DNA of 64,000 nt from CBDCFL01 sp965216135 (GCA_965216135.1 CBDCFL010000020.1:186001-250000), one strand, 5' to 3'. Shown: positions 38,324 through 46,977, counted from the first letter of the stretch. The notes: a model not told the origin generated them from the letters alone. A program made the numbers and translations.

Positions 38324-38563
38324 ATGGGCCAAATGACCGTGCGCAACATACCCGATAACGACTACGAAGCCTTGAAACGTGTCGCCGCGCAGAACAACCG
38401 CAGCGCGGAGGCCGAAGTTCGCCTTGCTATAGCACAGCTTGTTCGGATCGAGACCGGTACTGGGTTTGGAACCAAATTGAATGCCAAATATGGCGGGGTG
38501 ATTGATGATGGTTTTCAGTTTGACCGTGACAAGACGGCGGGTGAACCGATGGCGTTCGAATGA
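38324..38563 (+). CDS. FitA/StbC-like ribbon-helix-helix antitoxin
   Basis: 79 residues. The N-terminal MTVRNIPDNDYEALKRVAAQNNRSAEAEVRLAI is a ribbon-helix-helix domain of the FitA type. The C-terminal acidic and hydrophobic tail (DDGFQFDRDKTAGEPMAFE) would bind and block the toxin. The stop overlaps the toxin start (ATGA). Confidence 0.88.
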   Translation: MGQMTVRNIPDNDYEALKRVAAQNNRSAEAEVRLAIAQLVRIETGTGFGTKLNAKYGGVIDDGFQFDRDKTAGEPMAFE

Positions 38564-38979
38564 TTATTCTGGACACAAATGTTATTTCTGAACCGCTCAA
38601 GAAAAACCCTGATCCAAAGGTGATCCAGTGGCTTGACGAACAAGACCCAAACGAACTGCACCTTACCGCCGTAACACTGGCGGAAATGGAATATGGTTTG
38701 TGGGCTTTGCCTTCTGGCAAGCGACGGGCTGACCTTCACAACGCTATCACAGAGATACGTGAGACTGATTTTCGCAGACGTATTCTGGATTTTGATACCA
38801 AGGCCGCGATTTTTTACGGTGGTCACATGGCGGCCGCAAGAAGTGCTGGCAAAGCGGTTGGTGAACTGGACGGTATGATTGCAGCAATCGCACTTGCAAA
38901 CGACCGCTGTCGCGTGGCCACCAGAGACGTAGAGCCCTTTCGAGCAATGCAAGTTGACGTGATCAACCCTTGGGATTGA
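38560..38979 (+). CDS. FitB/VapC-type PIN-domain toxin
   Basis: A 139-residue PIN ribonuclease. Acidic active-site residues: MIILDTNVISE (Asp near 5), TAVTLAEMEYGL (Glu near 44), GELDGMIAAIAL (Asp near 105) and the later RDVEPF. Intact and coupled to its antitoxin, with a likely autoregulated operator. It is one of few undamaged loci in this IS-rich stretch. Confidence 0.9.
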   Translation: MIILDTNVISEPLKKNPDPKVIQWLDEQDPNELHLTAVTLAEMEYGLWALPSGKRRADLHNAITEIRETDFRRRILDFDTKAAIFYGGHMAAARSAGKAVGELDGMIAAIALANDRCRVATRDVEPFRAMQVDVINPWD

Positions 38980-39003
38980 ACTATACGGTGTCGGATTGTT
39001 GAT

Positions 39004-39048
39004 CTGTCAAAGCAGGACATACCCCCCTGCCCTGCCCTGCTCTGACAG
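39004..39048. repeat. inverted repeat downstream of the toxin gene
   Basis: CTGTCAAAGCAGG and CCTGCTCTGACAG form 13-bp arms with one mismatch around a C-rich loop of about 19 bases. It may terminate the toxin operon, but no T-run follows. Confidence 0.5.
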
Positions 39049-39149
39049 GCCCGGCGCTTTCGCGCAGAAGCCACTAGAGGTCCAAGAGCAGTAACCACAC
39101 CAACCGACCGCATTTTCAATACGGTCCCGGCGTCGGGATTCCAATTTTT

Positions 39150-39182
39150 AGGTTGTCGGCGATCACGACGTCAGCTGAAGCG
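39150..39182. repeat. scar matching the IS630 subtype C transposase gene
   Basis: AGGTTGTCGGCGATCACGAC and the next four bases (39150-39173) are identical to 42192-42215 inside the IS630-C transposase; after a 4-base gap GCTGAAGCG also matches. It is probably a remnant of another IS630 copy at the edge of IS256. Confidence 0.6.
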
Positions 39183-39831
39183 GAGCGTTAGAAATTCCGT
39201 GTCATTTCTGTAAACTGAAGAAAAGGAATGACACATGCGAGAAGAATTTGATTTTGATGTAGCTTTGGCGGCTTTGCAAGATGGCCAGGGCCTTACAGGC
39301 AAGGACGGTATTCTGACGCCGTTAGTCAAGCAACTGACCGAAGCTGCATTACAGGCTGAACTGGAGGCGCATTTAAAGGCCGACAAGTCCAGCAACCGCA
39401 GGAACGGAGCTGGCCGTAAGACCATCAAATCCACGTCTGGAAGTTTCGAACTGGCAACGCCACGAGATCGGGCTGGATCGTTTGAGCCGCAACTGGTGAA
39501 AAAACGGGAGCGTTAGAAATTCCGTGTCATTTCTGTAAACTGAAGAAAAGGAATGACACATGCGAGAAGAATTTGATTTTGATGTAGCTTTGGCGGCTTT
39601 GCAAGATGGCCAGGGCCTTACAGGCAAGGACGGTATTCTGACGCCGTTAGTCAAGCAACTGACCGAAGCTGCATTACAGGCTGAACTGGAGGCGCATTTA
39701 AAGGCCGACAAGTCCAGCAACCGCAGGAACGGAGCTGGCCGTAAGACCATCAAATCCACGTCTGGAAGTTTCGAACTGGCAACGCCACGAGATCGGGCTG
39801 GATCGTTTGAGCCGCAACTGGTGAAAAAACA
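39182..39831 (+). repeat. 325-bp tandem duplication of the IS256 left end
   Basis: The segment beginning GGAGCGTTAGAAATTCC at 39182 recurs at 39507, and both continue through the start of the transposase to GTGAAAAAAC. The offset is exactly 325 bp, not a multiple of three, so the first copy gives only a truncated 93-residue product (39235-39516). Confidence 0.9.
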
Positions 39832-40453
39832 CCAGACCCACATGAGCGACGAGATCGAATGCAAGATTATTTCAATGTTCGGGCTTGGAATGAGCTATCT
39901 GGACATCGCTGGACACATCTCGGAAATCTACGGTCTGGATGTTTCAAACGCCACGATCAGCGCCGTCACTGATAAATTGATCCCTGAAATCAAGCTCTGG
40001 CAGCAGCGGCCCCTGGACAGCCATTACCCGTTTGTTTGGCTTGATGCTATTCACTACAAGGTTAAGCAAGACGGGCGCTACGCAGCCAAAGCGGTTTACA
40101 CGGTTCTGGGGCTTAATCTTGAGGGCAGGAAGGAAATTCTTGGCCTGTATCTATCTGAAACCGAAGGTGCAAACTTCTGGCTCTCGGTGCTGACGGACCT
40201 GAACAATCGCGGCCTGCAAGACATCCTGATTGCTTGTGTCGATGGCCTCACGGGCTTTCCAGAGGCGATCAACGCGATCTTTCCCAGACCGAAGTCCAGC
40301 TTTGTGTCATCCACCAAATCCGCAATTCTCTGAAATATGTAGCCAGCAAAAACCAGAAGGAATTCATGGCTGATCTAAAGCCGGTTTATAAGGCTGAAAC
40401 TGTGAAAGCGGCTGAAATCGCGTTGGATGCGTTAGAAGAAAAATGGGGAACTA

Positions 40454-41620
40454 ATACCAACGGTCATTGATCAGAACCCATGCGCCCATTTGCGCATGCC
40501 GAGGGACATGATCTTCCATGGTTGGTCGATGAGGTTGTTCCAGGCTTGGCAGCACAGCGCGACGATGTCTTCGTAGGATTTGAAGATCCGGTTCGACAAC
40601 CAGTTGTCGCGCATGAATTGCCAGACATTCTCCACCGGGTTCAACTCGGGCGATCGTGGCGGCAGCGCCAGGACGGTGATGTTGTCGGGGATCGCCAGCT
40701 TGGGCGTCAAGTGCCAACCGGCCTGATCGACGATCAGCACCGCATGGGCGCCGGGATCGACGGCGGCACTGATCTCGATGAGGTGCGCCGCCATGGCGTC
40801 GGTGTCGCACCAGGGCATGACCAGCCCGGCACCTTTCCCCTTCGCGGGACAGATCGCGCCGAAGATATAGGCCCATTCGGTGCGCTGGTCGCGGGGCGCC
40901 CGCGGGCGCGTGCCACGTCTGGCCCATCGGCGTGTGAGCTTATTCTTCTGGCCGATGCGGGCTTCATCTTGCCACCACAGCTCTATCTCGACGCCTTTCG
41001 GGAGCCTCGCCCGGATCTTCGCCAGTTCGGCGGGGAAGTTTTTTTTAAAAGCCTCGACGGCCAGCTCGTTTTGCGCGTAGTGGCGCGGCCGCGCCGAGAT
41101 CTTGGCGAAGCCGAGCGCCTTCAACTCGCGCCCGACCGTGGTCTCGTCGAGCGAGATGGCGAACGTCTCCAAGAGCCACCGCGCCAGGTCCTTGCGCCGC
41201 CAGCGCACGACGCCGTCCACCGTCGGGACCGGGCCGGCCTCAACAACCTCCGCCAGTGCGCGGCGGTGATCGGCGTTGAGCTTCGAGGGTGCGCCCGGTG
41301 ACTTCCCATCGACCAGCCCGTCCGGTCCGCGGGCGTTGAAGCGCAGCACCCAGTCGCGAATGATCTGCAGACCGACGCCGCCGATCCGCGACGCATCCGT
41401 CCTGCTGCCACCATCGTAGACCTCGGCCAACGCCAGCAGACGACGGCTCTGGGTCGCGTCCCTGGTCCTCTTCGCGAGGCGCCGCAGTGAGACGCTGTCA
41501 AAATCGTTCCGTAAGTCGATAGGCGCTGCCATGGCGAACCTCATTGGTTCACCACATTGAGTCAGAGATCGGACCGCTTGGGAATCCCCAACGTGAGTCA
41601 GGCATTCCGCTCGGTGGTAT
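40454..41620 (-). mobile_element. IS630-family element, subtype B
   Basis: 1167 bp between TA at 40452-40453 and 41621-41622. Ends ATACCAACGGTC and the complement of CTCGGTGGTAT. It is inserted in the IS256 transposase gene. Confidence 0.88.
40471..41532 (-). CDS. IS630-family transposase, intact single frame (subtype B)
   Basis: 353 residues: helix-turn-helix GGVGLQIIRDWVLRFNARG, catalytic LWWQDEARIGQ, VLIVDQAGWHL and SPELNPVENVWQFMRD. Eight A residues near 41040-41047 keep AFKKNFPAELAKI in frame, as in subtype A1. Confidence 0.9.
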   Translation of the reverse strand: MAAPIDLRNDFDSVSLRRLAKRTRDATQSRRLLALAEVYDGGSRTDASRIGGVGLQIIRDWVLRFNARGPDGLVDGKSPGAPSKLNADHRRALAEVVEAGPVPTVDGVVRWRRKDLARWLLETFAISLDETTVGRELKALGFAKISARPRHYAQNELAVEAFKKNFPAELAKIRARLPKGVEIELWWQDEARIGQKNKLTRRWARRGTRPRAPRDQRTEWAYIFGAICPAKGKGAGLVMPWCDTDAMAAHLIEISAAVDPGAHAVLIVDQAGWHLTPKLAIPDNITVLALPPRSPELNPVENVWQFMRDNWLSNRIFKSYEDIVALCCQAWNNLIDQPWKIMSLGMRKWAHGF

Positions 41621-41928
41621 TAATACCCAATCGTCATTAAATCATGGCGTAAAAAATGGCCCAATTTGTCGGTCTACTTCAAATATCCAGCTGACATTCG
41701 GCGGGTAATTTACACCACCAACGCAATCGAGGCCGTGCATCGCCAGTTCCGAAAACTGACCAAAACCAAGGGCGCGTTTCCCAATGAAAACAGTTTGCTC
41801 AAACTGCTGTATATGGGGATCCAGAACGCTTCAAAAAAATGGACCATGCCATTGCAAAACTGGAATTTGACTTTGTCCCAACTTTCCATCTATTTTGAGG
41901 GAAGGTTAGACGATGTCTTGGACATCTA

Positions 41929-42980
41929 GAGCTACGGACATTTATTCTGCAACATAGTTTGCAGCTCTGAAGTAGTTTTCGCACTCTTGAGGTTCGAATA
42001 GATCGCAGATGTCACCCACGGCTTCAGTCAGGGCATCAAATGTTCTGGCGGCCATCCTTCGCAGGTGGGCTTTGAGCTTGGAGAAGGCCATCTCGATCGG
42101 GTTCAGGTCGGGGCTGTATGGTGGCAAAAAGAGCATCCAGTTTCCCTGCGCCTTCAGCAACGCCTGCGCCCATGCGGACTTGTGTGAAGACAGGTTGTCG
42201 GCGATCACGACGTCACCGGGCTGAAGCGTCGGGGCGAGCTGTGTTTCGATATAGACATCGAAGGCAGCACGGTTCATCGGGCCGTCAAGCAGCCAGGGAG
42301 CGGTCAACTCATCAACGCGCAGCCCTGCAATGAAGGTCTGGGTGCGCCAATGGCCGAAGGGGGCATCCGCTTCCAGACGCGCGCCGCAGGGAGATCTCCC
42401 GCGCAGGCGCGTGAGCTTGGTCGTCACCGCCGTTTCGTCGATAAAGACCAACCTGTGCGGCTCAAGTCGCATCCTCGGCTGGCGTCGGTGCCGCCACTCG
42501 TATCGCGCGGCGCGCACCCGCTTGCGCCGCCTCTCCGTTGCAATCAAGGATTTTTTTATATGTGTAACCGAGCCGGTGCTTGAGGAAGCGCGACAGCTCT
42601 GCCGGAGCGGCCCGCATATCGTGTTCCTGAATAAGCGCCTCGGCCAGTTCCGGCATCGTAATGTCTGGCCTGCGATCCACTGTTGTCTTGAGAAACCCCG
42701 CAAACACTTCCAGTCTGCTGCTGCCTTTTGGTCGGCCCCGCTTGGCTGGTGCGATGGAACCCGTTTGTCGGCGGCGCTGCCTAATCCGCACGGCACTCGC
42801 CGCTGATATCCGAAACCGCCGCGCAGCTTCGTGACACGAATGGCCCTCTACGATGAACGCAAGAACCCGCTCACGCAGGTCCAGTGATAGTGTCTTGCCC
42901 ATGATCCACCTCCAAATATGGTGAATCACAAATCAAGCCTTGTGGGAATCCCTTTGATTCAGAAATTCAATCCGAGGCTC
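41929..42980 (-). mobile_element. IS630-family element, subtype C
   Basis: 1052 bp between TA at 41927-41928 and 42981-42982. Ends GAGCTACGGACATT and the complement of AATCCGAGGCTC. The target TA is part of the TAG stop codon of the IS256 transposase, so the insertion leaves that protein's end unchanged (ATC TAG). Confidence 0.85.
41942..42902 (-). pseudogene. IS630-family transposase subtype C, frameshifted
   Basis: First frame: MGKTLSLDLRERVLAFIVEG, helix-turn-helix and basic AKRGRPKGSSRLE, up to HRLGYTYKK. Second frame: SLIATERRRKRVRAARYEWR, RLVFIDETAVTTKLTRLRG, VIADNLSSHKSAWAQ and PPYSPDLNPIEMAFSKLKAH. Seven A at about 42549-42555 separate them. Six A would join YTYKKSLIATE directly, so one A is extra. 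A +1 shift is needed, unlike the -1 slip in subtype A2. Confidence 0.8.
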
Positions 42981-43017
42981 TAGACTAACCCCGTGACACG
43001 GAATTCTGAACACCCTC

Positions 43018-43132
43018 ATTTTTAAATTTTCGACGCTTTTTCACTTGGCTTGAATAATTCACAATCCAAACAGAAAATGAAAACAATAGCACGCCAACTG
43101 CTATTGCAATTAACTCACTCATGCCCCCCATG
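43018..43132 (-). CDS. very small single-helix membrane protein, C-terminus replaced by IS256 end
   Basis: Minus-strand frame from ATG at 43132: MGGMSELIAIAVGVLLFSFS, VWIVNYSSQVKKRRKFK. One hydrophobic helix is followed by a basic cytoplasmic end. The frame then runs into the IS256 terminus. It was not in the supplied frames because it is short. Whether it is expressed is unknown. Confidence 0.35.
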
Positions 43133-43480
43133 GTAACAGCGCAGTGACTGTGGCATAATTAAGCCCTGCGGTCAAATGAAGGTTGATTCCCAGTATATTG
43201 GAGAAAATTGAGCAATTCCAGGCTGAAAACTTCCAAATTGCACGGAATTAGGCCAATTCATTTTGGAATCATCACTGCAGTTTGTTAATATTGCGTTAAA
43301 TGAACCACCGAACCACCAGTCAATTATCGTTCGGGCCGCAGATTTGTTGAAAAAATGGAAACAATTTGCCTCTTGTTACTTTATTCCTTCCAGTATTGCC
43401 CGATAAATCGAATCAAGCGAAGGGCGGGTATTAATACACCATCCGCGTTCCTCATACGCACCACTTTAGCGAGCCGTAGT
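43133..43480. other. AT-rich non-coding region
   Basis: About 350 bp, noticeably more AT-rich than the rest of the window, with no supported gene. It may include a promoter for the small membrane protein on the minus strand. Confidence 0.4.
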
Positions 43481-43569
43481 ATGGGTGCTCGCACCCATCA
43501 CTACCGCCACACCCATCACTCCTGCCGCACCCGTCGCCCAACCAAAAACGATGGGTGAAATCACCCATC
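43481..43569. repeat. cluster of CACCCATCA repeats forming two hairpins
   Basis: ATGGGTGCTCGCACCCAT (43481-43498) is a perfect hairpin, CACACCCATCACT lies in the middle, and GATGGGTGAAATCACCCATC (43550-43569) is a second perfect hairpin. The same CACCCAT word occurs four times in direct or inverted orientation in 89 bp. It lies upstream of the first cold-shock gene leader. Confidence 0.65.
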
Positions 43570-43618
43570 CCACTCGCTGGCTACACCATCCCCCCTTGCG
43601 TTCCCCGCGCCAACGCTC

Positions 43619-43746
43619 CATATGCACCCCGCGACGTTATTTCTGTCTCGACCCACTGTTCTCCTTCACTGGCTACAGTCTTTCGATATTGCACTGACAT
43701 AGCCGGGCTGCCGCACAACGCGGGCGGCATTATAGGAGTACACACG
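43619..43746 (+). promoter_or_regulatory. cold-shock mRNA leader, copy 1
   Basis: Shares ordered blocks with the leader at 44819: CATATGC(A/G)CCCCGC, GTTAT, TCGACCCACTG(T/C)TCTC, CGATA and ACTGACA..GCCGGGC. A hairpin TGCCGC-loop-GCGGCA (43709-43729) precedes the ribosome-binding site AGGAG (43734-43738). Its position, but not its sequence, is conserved in the other leader. Confidence 0.6.
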
Positions 43747-43956
43747 ATGGCCAATGGCACCGTGAAATGGTATAATGCAACTAAAGGTTTTGGCTTTATC
43801 GAGCCTGAAAATGGCGGCGGCAAGGACGTGTTTGTTCACGTTTCTGGCGTTGAGGGTTCAGGTTTGACAGGTCTTAACGACGGTCAGAAGGTAACTTTTG
43901 ACGTCGAAGCTGGCCGTGATGGCCGCGAAAGCGCGACAAACATCGCCCTCGCGTAA
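43747..43956 (+). CDS. cold-shock domain protein (CspA family), copy 1
   Basis: A 69-residue single-stranded nucleic-acid-binding protein. RNP1 motif KGFGFIEP and RNP2 motif DVFVHVSGV are clear. MANGTVKWYNATKG is the usual start; an upstream in-frame extension is leader RNA. It acts as an RNA chaperone in the cytosol. A second copy lies 1 kb away with 81-86% similar residues. Confidence 0.95.
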   Translation: MANGTVKWYNATKGFGFIEPENGGGKDVFVHVSGVEGSGLTGLNDGQKVTFDVEAGRDGRESATNIALA

Positions 43957-44002
43957 GCATTTCAGGCCCGCTGCACCCGCAGCACGCCCCTAGACATCGA
44001 CC

Positions 44003-44030
44003 AAAAGGGCGGCCAAGGCTGCCCTTTTTT
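44003..44030 (+). terminator. intrinsic terminator of the first csp gene
   Basis: AAAAGGGC and GCCCTTTT arms enclose GGCCAAGGCT, followed by a T-run (CCCTTTTTTGTT). Confidence 0.85.
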
Positions 44031-44141
44031 GTTATCTGACATTTGGATTTCTTCGCAGCTGGTCCCTGGTCAACGGCATGGCCCGCGCCCGTGCGACCCT
44101 TGCGCGCCGCATACACACGAACGATGGCCCCCGCAGACCCA

Positions 44142-44164
44142 CCGCTTTCTTCAAAAGAAAGCGG
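44142..44164. repeat. perfect 10-bp hairpin upstream of the BrnA-like gene end
   Basis: CCGCTTTCTT and AAGAAAGCGG enclose CAA. A second palindrome CGAAATCATTTCG follows at about 44168. It could terminate the minus-strand BrnA-like gene, though a T-run is lacking. Confidence 0.4.
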
Positions 44165-44252
44165 CCCCGAAATCATTTCGAGATTTCGCCTTCAGCCGCA
44201 AGCGCCTCAAATTCACCGCCGCTTCTTCTACCGCTTCCCGCCCGCGTTCCGC

Positions 44253-44657
44253 TCACTCCCCGCTCATCACCTCCACGATACGCGCCTCGTAATCCCCCGG
44301 CTGCGGCCGCCCCACGCCATATTCGTCGTCGTCGATCCCCTCGGCCACATAATCGATGCTCTCCGGACCATCGACCAGGCCGGCCAGACGCGCGTTCATG
44401 AACGCCGCCAGCACCCGGTTGACCTTGGCCTGATAGCCCGGCCCCAGCCCTTTGAAGAAGCGTACGACGTCATCGTCGATGCGGATGGTGATCCGCCGCT
44501 TGCGTGTGCTCGGGCTCTCAGCGATCGAATGCCAGTCCTGCGGTAGCTTCATCCTCAGAAAGACCGGATGGCGGATGTCCCATTCCAGCTCGCGCAGGGC
44601 GTCACCCATGAACCGGTAATAGATGCGCTGTTTCTTGGTCGGTTTGTATTCGGGCAT
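44253..44657 (-). CDS. BrnA/DUF4415-like antitoxin-family protein
   Basis: A 134-residue protein. The C-terminal ITIRIDDDVVRFFKGLGPGYQAKVNRVLAAFM segment is the ribbon-helix-helix-like pattern of BrnA / DUF4415. No BrnT-type toxin precedes it in this window. It lies between the two csp genes, on the opposite strand. It may be an orphan antitoxin or a regulator. Confidence 0.7.
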   Translation of the reverse strand: MPEYKPTKKQRIYYRFMGDALRELEWDIRHPVFLRMKLPQDWHSIAESPSTRKRRITIRIDDDVVRFFKGLGPGYQAKVNRVLAAFMNARLAGLVDGPESIDYVAEGIDDDEYGVGRPQPGDYEARIVEVMSGE

Positions 44658-44818
44658 TATTGTGCGCCTCGCGACGTGGGGTCAGCGCCCGGTTTTCGGC
44701 CGGTTTGGTTAAGAAATTCCTGCACCACCGTGTGCATACAGGTAGTGCATGCGCTGCAATACGTGTTGCCATACGCGCGAACGTGCAGATTTCCCTTGCC
44801 TTTTGCCGGCGCACACCC

Positions 44819-44953
44819 CATATGCGCCCCGCTAAGTTATGATATTCGACCCACTGCTCTCTCCGTTTTCGGCCAGACAGTTTCTCGATACCAAACTGAC
44901 AAGGCCGGGCCATCGCATTTTGCGGATGGCATTGATACCTAAGGAGAAAACGG
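44819..44953 (+). promoter_or_regulatory. cold-shock mRNA leader, copy 2
   Basis: Matches the first leader in block order. Hairpin GCCATCGCA-TTTT-GCGGATGGC (44909-44930) sits at the same distance from the ribosome-binding site AAGGAGA (44941-44947). Different sequence but preserved pairing supports a real RNA structure. Confidence 0.6.
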
Positions 44954-45160
44954 ATGGCCACTGGCACCGTAAAATGGTTTAACGCAACTAAAGGCTTCGG
45001 CTTTATCGAGCCTGAAGGCGGCTCCAAGGACGTCTTCGTTCACATCAGCGCCGTCGAGCGCTCGGGCCTGACCGGCCTGGCCGACGGCCAAAAGGTCACC
45101 TTCGACCTCGAAGCCGGTCGCGACGGCCGCGAAAGCGCCTCCAACCTCGCGCTGGTCTAA
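44954..45160 (+). CDS. cold-shock domain protein (CspA family), copy 2
   Basis: 68 residues: MATGTVKWFNATKGFGFIEP, DVFVHISAVERSGLTGL and a C-terminal GRDGRESASNLALV. RNP1 and RNP2 are complete. It is a paralogue of the copy at 43747. Confidence 0.96.
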   Translation: MATGTVKWFNATKGFGFIEPEGGSKDVFVHISAVERSGLTGLADGQKVTFDLEAGRDGRESASNLALV

Positions 45161-45176
45161 GTCACTGAAATAAATG

Positions 45177-45200
45177 GGCGGTGCGAAATGGCGCACCGCC
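45177..45200 (+). terminator. hairpin after the second csp gene
   Basis: GGCGGTGC and GCACCGCC arms with GAAATGGC between begin 16 bp after the csp stop. No T-run follows. Confidence 0.6.
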
Positions 45201-45519
45201 ATCCCGGCCCGCGACTTGCCCATAGCCATCAGGCCATGGCGACCGGCCTACCGACCCCAACCCCTGATCAACCCGACGACCCCCAAGCCCGCCAGCCCGG
45301 CGCGGCCACGGCATCCGCACGCCCGGCGCTGCGATCAAGATAGGCCTCGACGCCCACACAGCATGAACTCAACTCGCGCGCCGCGCTCAGTTTTTCGCTC
45401 AAAAACTCAACTTGCCCAATCTTGTGCGCTCTTGGCATCATCGCATTGTCCTTTCCATTTCGGTTGCCGACCTATTCCATGCCATGCAGGCAAAATCGCT
45501 TCGTTTCAAACGGTTAACC
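45201..45519. other. non-coding region between csp and the DM13 gene
   Basis: About 320 bp. I see no supported gene, repeat or clear promoter. Confidence 0.4.
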
Positions 45520-46008
45520 TCAAGACTCGCCGCCACTGCCCAGCACCGCGGCCGAAAACAGCACGCCAAACTGCCGGCACCAGATCGTCACGGTCATATA
45601 GTCGGCGATATTGGCACCCTCTGGCAGCACGTAATTCTGATCGCCGATATTTCCCTTCAAAACACCAAGCTCCAGCACTTCACTGTCTTTGACGTCGCGT
45701 GATGTTTCGATGCCGTCGTTCTTGACCAGCCAGACATAAAGATCCGGACCATTGGTCACCTCAAATTCGGTAAAGCGCAGAACCACTTGCCCGCCGGTTT
45801 CAATCGCCTCGACCCGGCCGGTGCCACGGTGCACGGCGTCTGCATCGGCAAACTGCCCGCTCGCCAGGACATTGGCCTCAGCCGCCTGCGCCAGTCCTTC
45901 AGAGACGACCCGGTCGATCCACAATGGCGAGGCGAGATACCAAAACGCATTGCCCCCCCCAAAGCCAATTGCACCGGCAATCACTGCTGTCCATACGATC
46001 GCACGCAT
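45520..46008 (-). CDS. DM13-domain membrane-anchored protein
   Basis: 162 residues. The N-terminus (MRAIVWTAVIAGAIGFGGGN) is a signal anchor. The DM13 domain follows: GTGRVEAIETGGQVVLRFTE, FEVTNGPDLYVWLVK, LGVLKGNIGDQNYVLP and TVTIWCRQFGVLFSAAVL. The Cys in IWCRQFGVLF is the domain's conserved residue, thought to serve in electron transfer. It should lie on the periplasmic side of the membrane. Confidence 0.85.
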   Translation of the reverse strand: MRAIVWTAVIAGAIGFGGGNAFWYLASPLWIDRVVSEGLAQAAEANVLASGQFADADAVHRGTGRVEAIETGGQVVLRFTEFEVTNGPDLYVWLVKNDGIETSRDVKDSEVLELGVLKGNIGDQNYVLPEGANIADYMTVTIWCRQFGVLFSAAVLGSGGES

Positions 46009-46060
46009 CGTTAATGCCCCCGGAAATCATCTGATCTATGAATGCGTGCTTAACATGGTT

Positions 46061-46890
46061 TCAAAGGGCGGGCAAAACGATGTGATGATCCGAACTCTTG
46101 GCGCGCAGCGTCGGGTACCCAGGCTGCCTATTCATGCCCAGAAAAATTTCCACGGCTTCGGCGACATCGCCCGCGAGCGCGGTCGGTTGCGGCTCATACC
46201 GGGTTTCGTCGCCAGGGCGATATTTGCCGGTGGCCACCAGCACCCCCGCGCCGGCCCCGGCGTTCAGCGCGCCGGCCACGTCGGCCTCGGCGTCATCGCC
46301 GATCATAGCGACATCGCCCAGCGTCAGTGCCATCGACGCGGCGGCGGCGCAAAAGAATCCGGGCGCGGGTTTGCCCATCAACACCGGTTCAATCCCGCTG
46401 GCGTATCTGAGCGCCGCAACGAATGCGCCCGCGTCGAGACTGAGTTTGCCGTCATCGTCCAGAAAAACCCGGTTAGCGGCCAGCGCCAGAAAGTCGGCGC
46501 CGCCTTCCAGCGCACGAAAGGCCGCGTTCATCGCCTCAAAATCGAAAAACCGGCCAGCATCGCCAAGTACGAGCGCGCGCGCACCGTCTTTTGCGCAATC
46601 GGCGAATTCCTCGCTCAGATCGGGATGGATTAGCAGATGCGGAGCTAGCGCACGCTCGGCCAGCCAGTCGCACGCCGCGTGCGCCGGGGTGAAAAGCTCA
46701 TCCGCAGTCATGTCGATGCCAAAGCCGAAAAGTTGCTTCAAAAGCAAGCGCTTAGGTCGGCGGGTCGAGTTCGTCAAAACCGCACCGGCATCCGTTCACG
46801 CAGCTTTGCCATGGCCTCAACAGCGCCGGGCAACACCGTTTGCCCGGTATAAATTACCCCCGCCAGATCCATCAAGACGCCCTGCACCAT
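46061..46890 (-). pseudogene. HAD-superfamily class IIA hydrolase, frameshifted
   Basis: The second frame (46777 to 46061) starts inside the protein at TNSTRRPKRLLLKQLFGFG and has ASGIEPVLMGKPAPGFF and GDVAMIGDDAEADVAGALNA, typical class IIA HAD motifs. The first frame runs from ATG at 46890: MVQGVLMDLAGVIYTGQTVL to MPVRF, then TGA. It carries the HAD motif I in altered form (DLAGVIY). One missing T in the run at 46777-46780 (read as CGGTTTTGACG, needing TTTTT) separates them: VRF(L)TNSTRR. Otherwise complete, at about 277 residues. Confidence 0.82.
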
Positions 46891-46977
46891 GAGGGCGATT
46901 TTGCGCGCGCTGGCAATGCGGGTCAATGGCGTCAATTGCCGGTTTTCATCACGCAGGCGATCGCCTAAACAGCGCGC

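Larger units (their letters stand above)
39560..41929 (+). pseudogene. IS256-family transposase, frameshifted and split by IS630-B
   Basis: Pieces: 39560 to about 40290 (MREEFDFDVALAALQDGQGL, DDE core HYPFVWLDAIHYKVKQDG and DILIACVDGLTGF), about 40291-40453 in another frame (QTEVQLCVIHQIRNSLKYVA), and about 41660-41929 (VYFKYPADIRRVIYTTNAIE, then AVHRQFRKLTKTKGAFPNE). The first shift is at CCC AGA near 40287 (relatives read FPQTEVQLC), and the second break is the IS630. Confidence 0.88.
39507..43017 (+). mobile_element. IS256-family element with two IS630 elements inserted
   Basis: Left end GAGCGTTAGAAATTCCGTG and right end, the complement of CACGGAATTCTGAACACCC, share the motif GAATTCCGTGTCA-like inverted repeats. 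Removing two IS630 elements and their TA copies leaves about 1.29 kb, the usual IS256 size. Confidence 0.85.

Noticed and set aside
43481..43569. Small CRISPR array
   Set aside because: Repeats are only 7-9 bp, occur in both orientations and have irregular spacing; no cas gene is near.
44253..44657. BrnT/BrnA toxin-antitoxin pair
   Set aside because: Only a BrnA-like protein is present; no BrnT-like frame was found on either strand close by.
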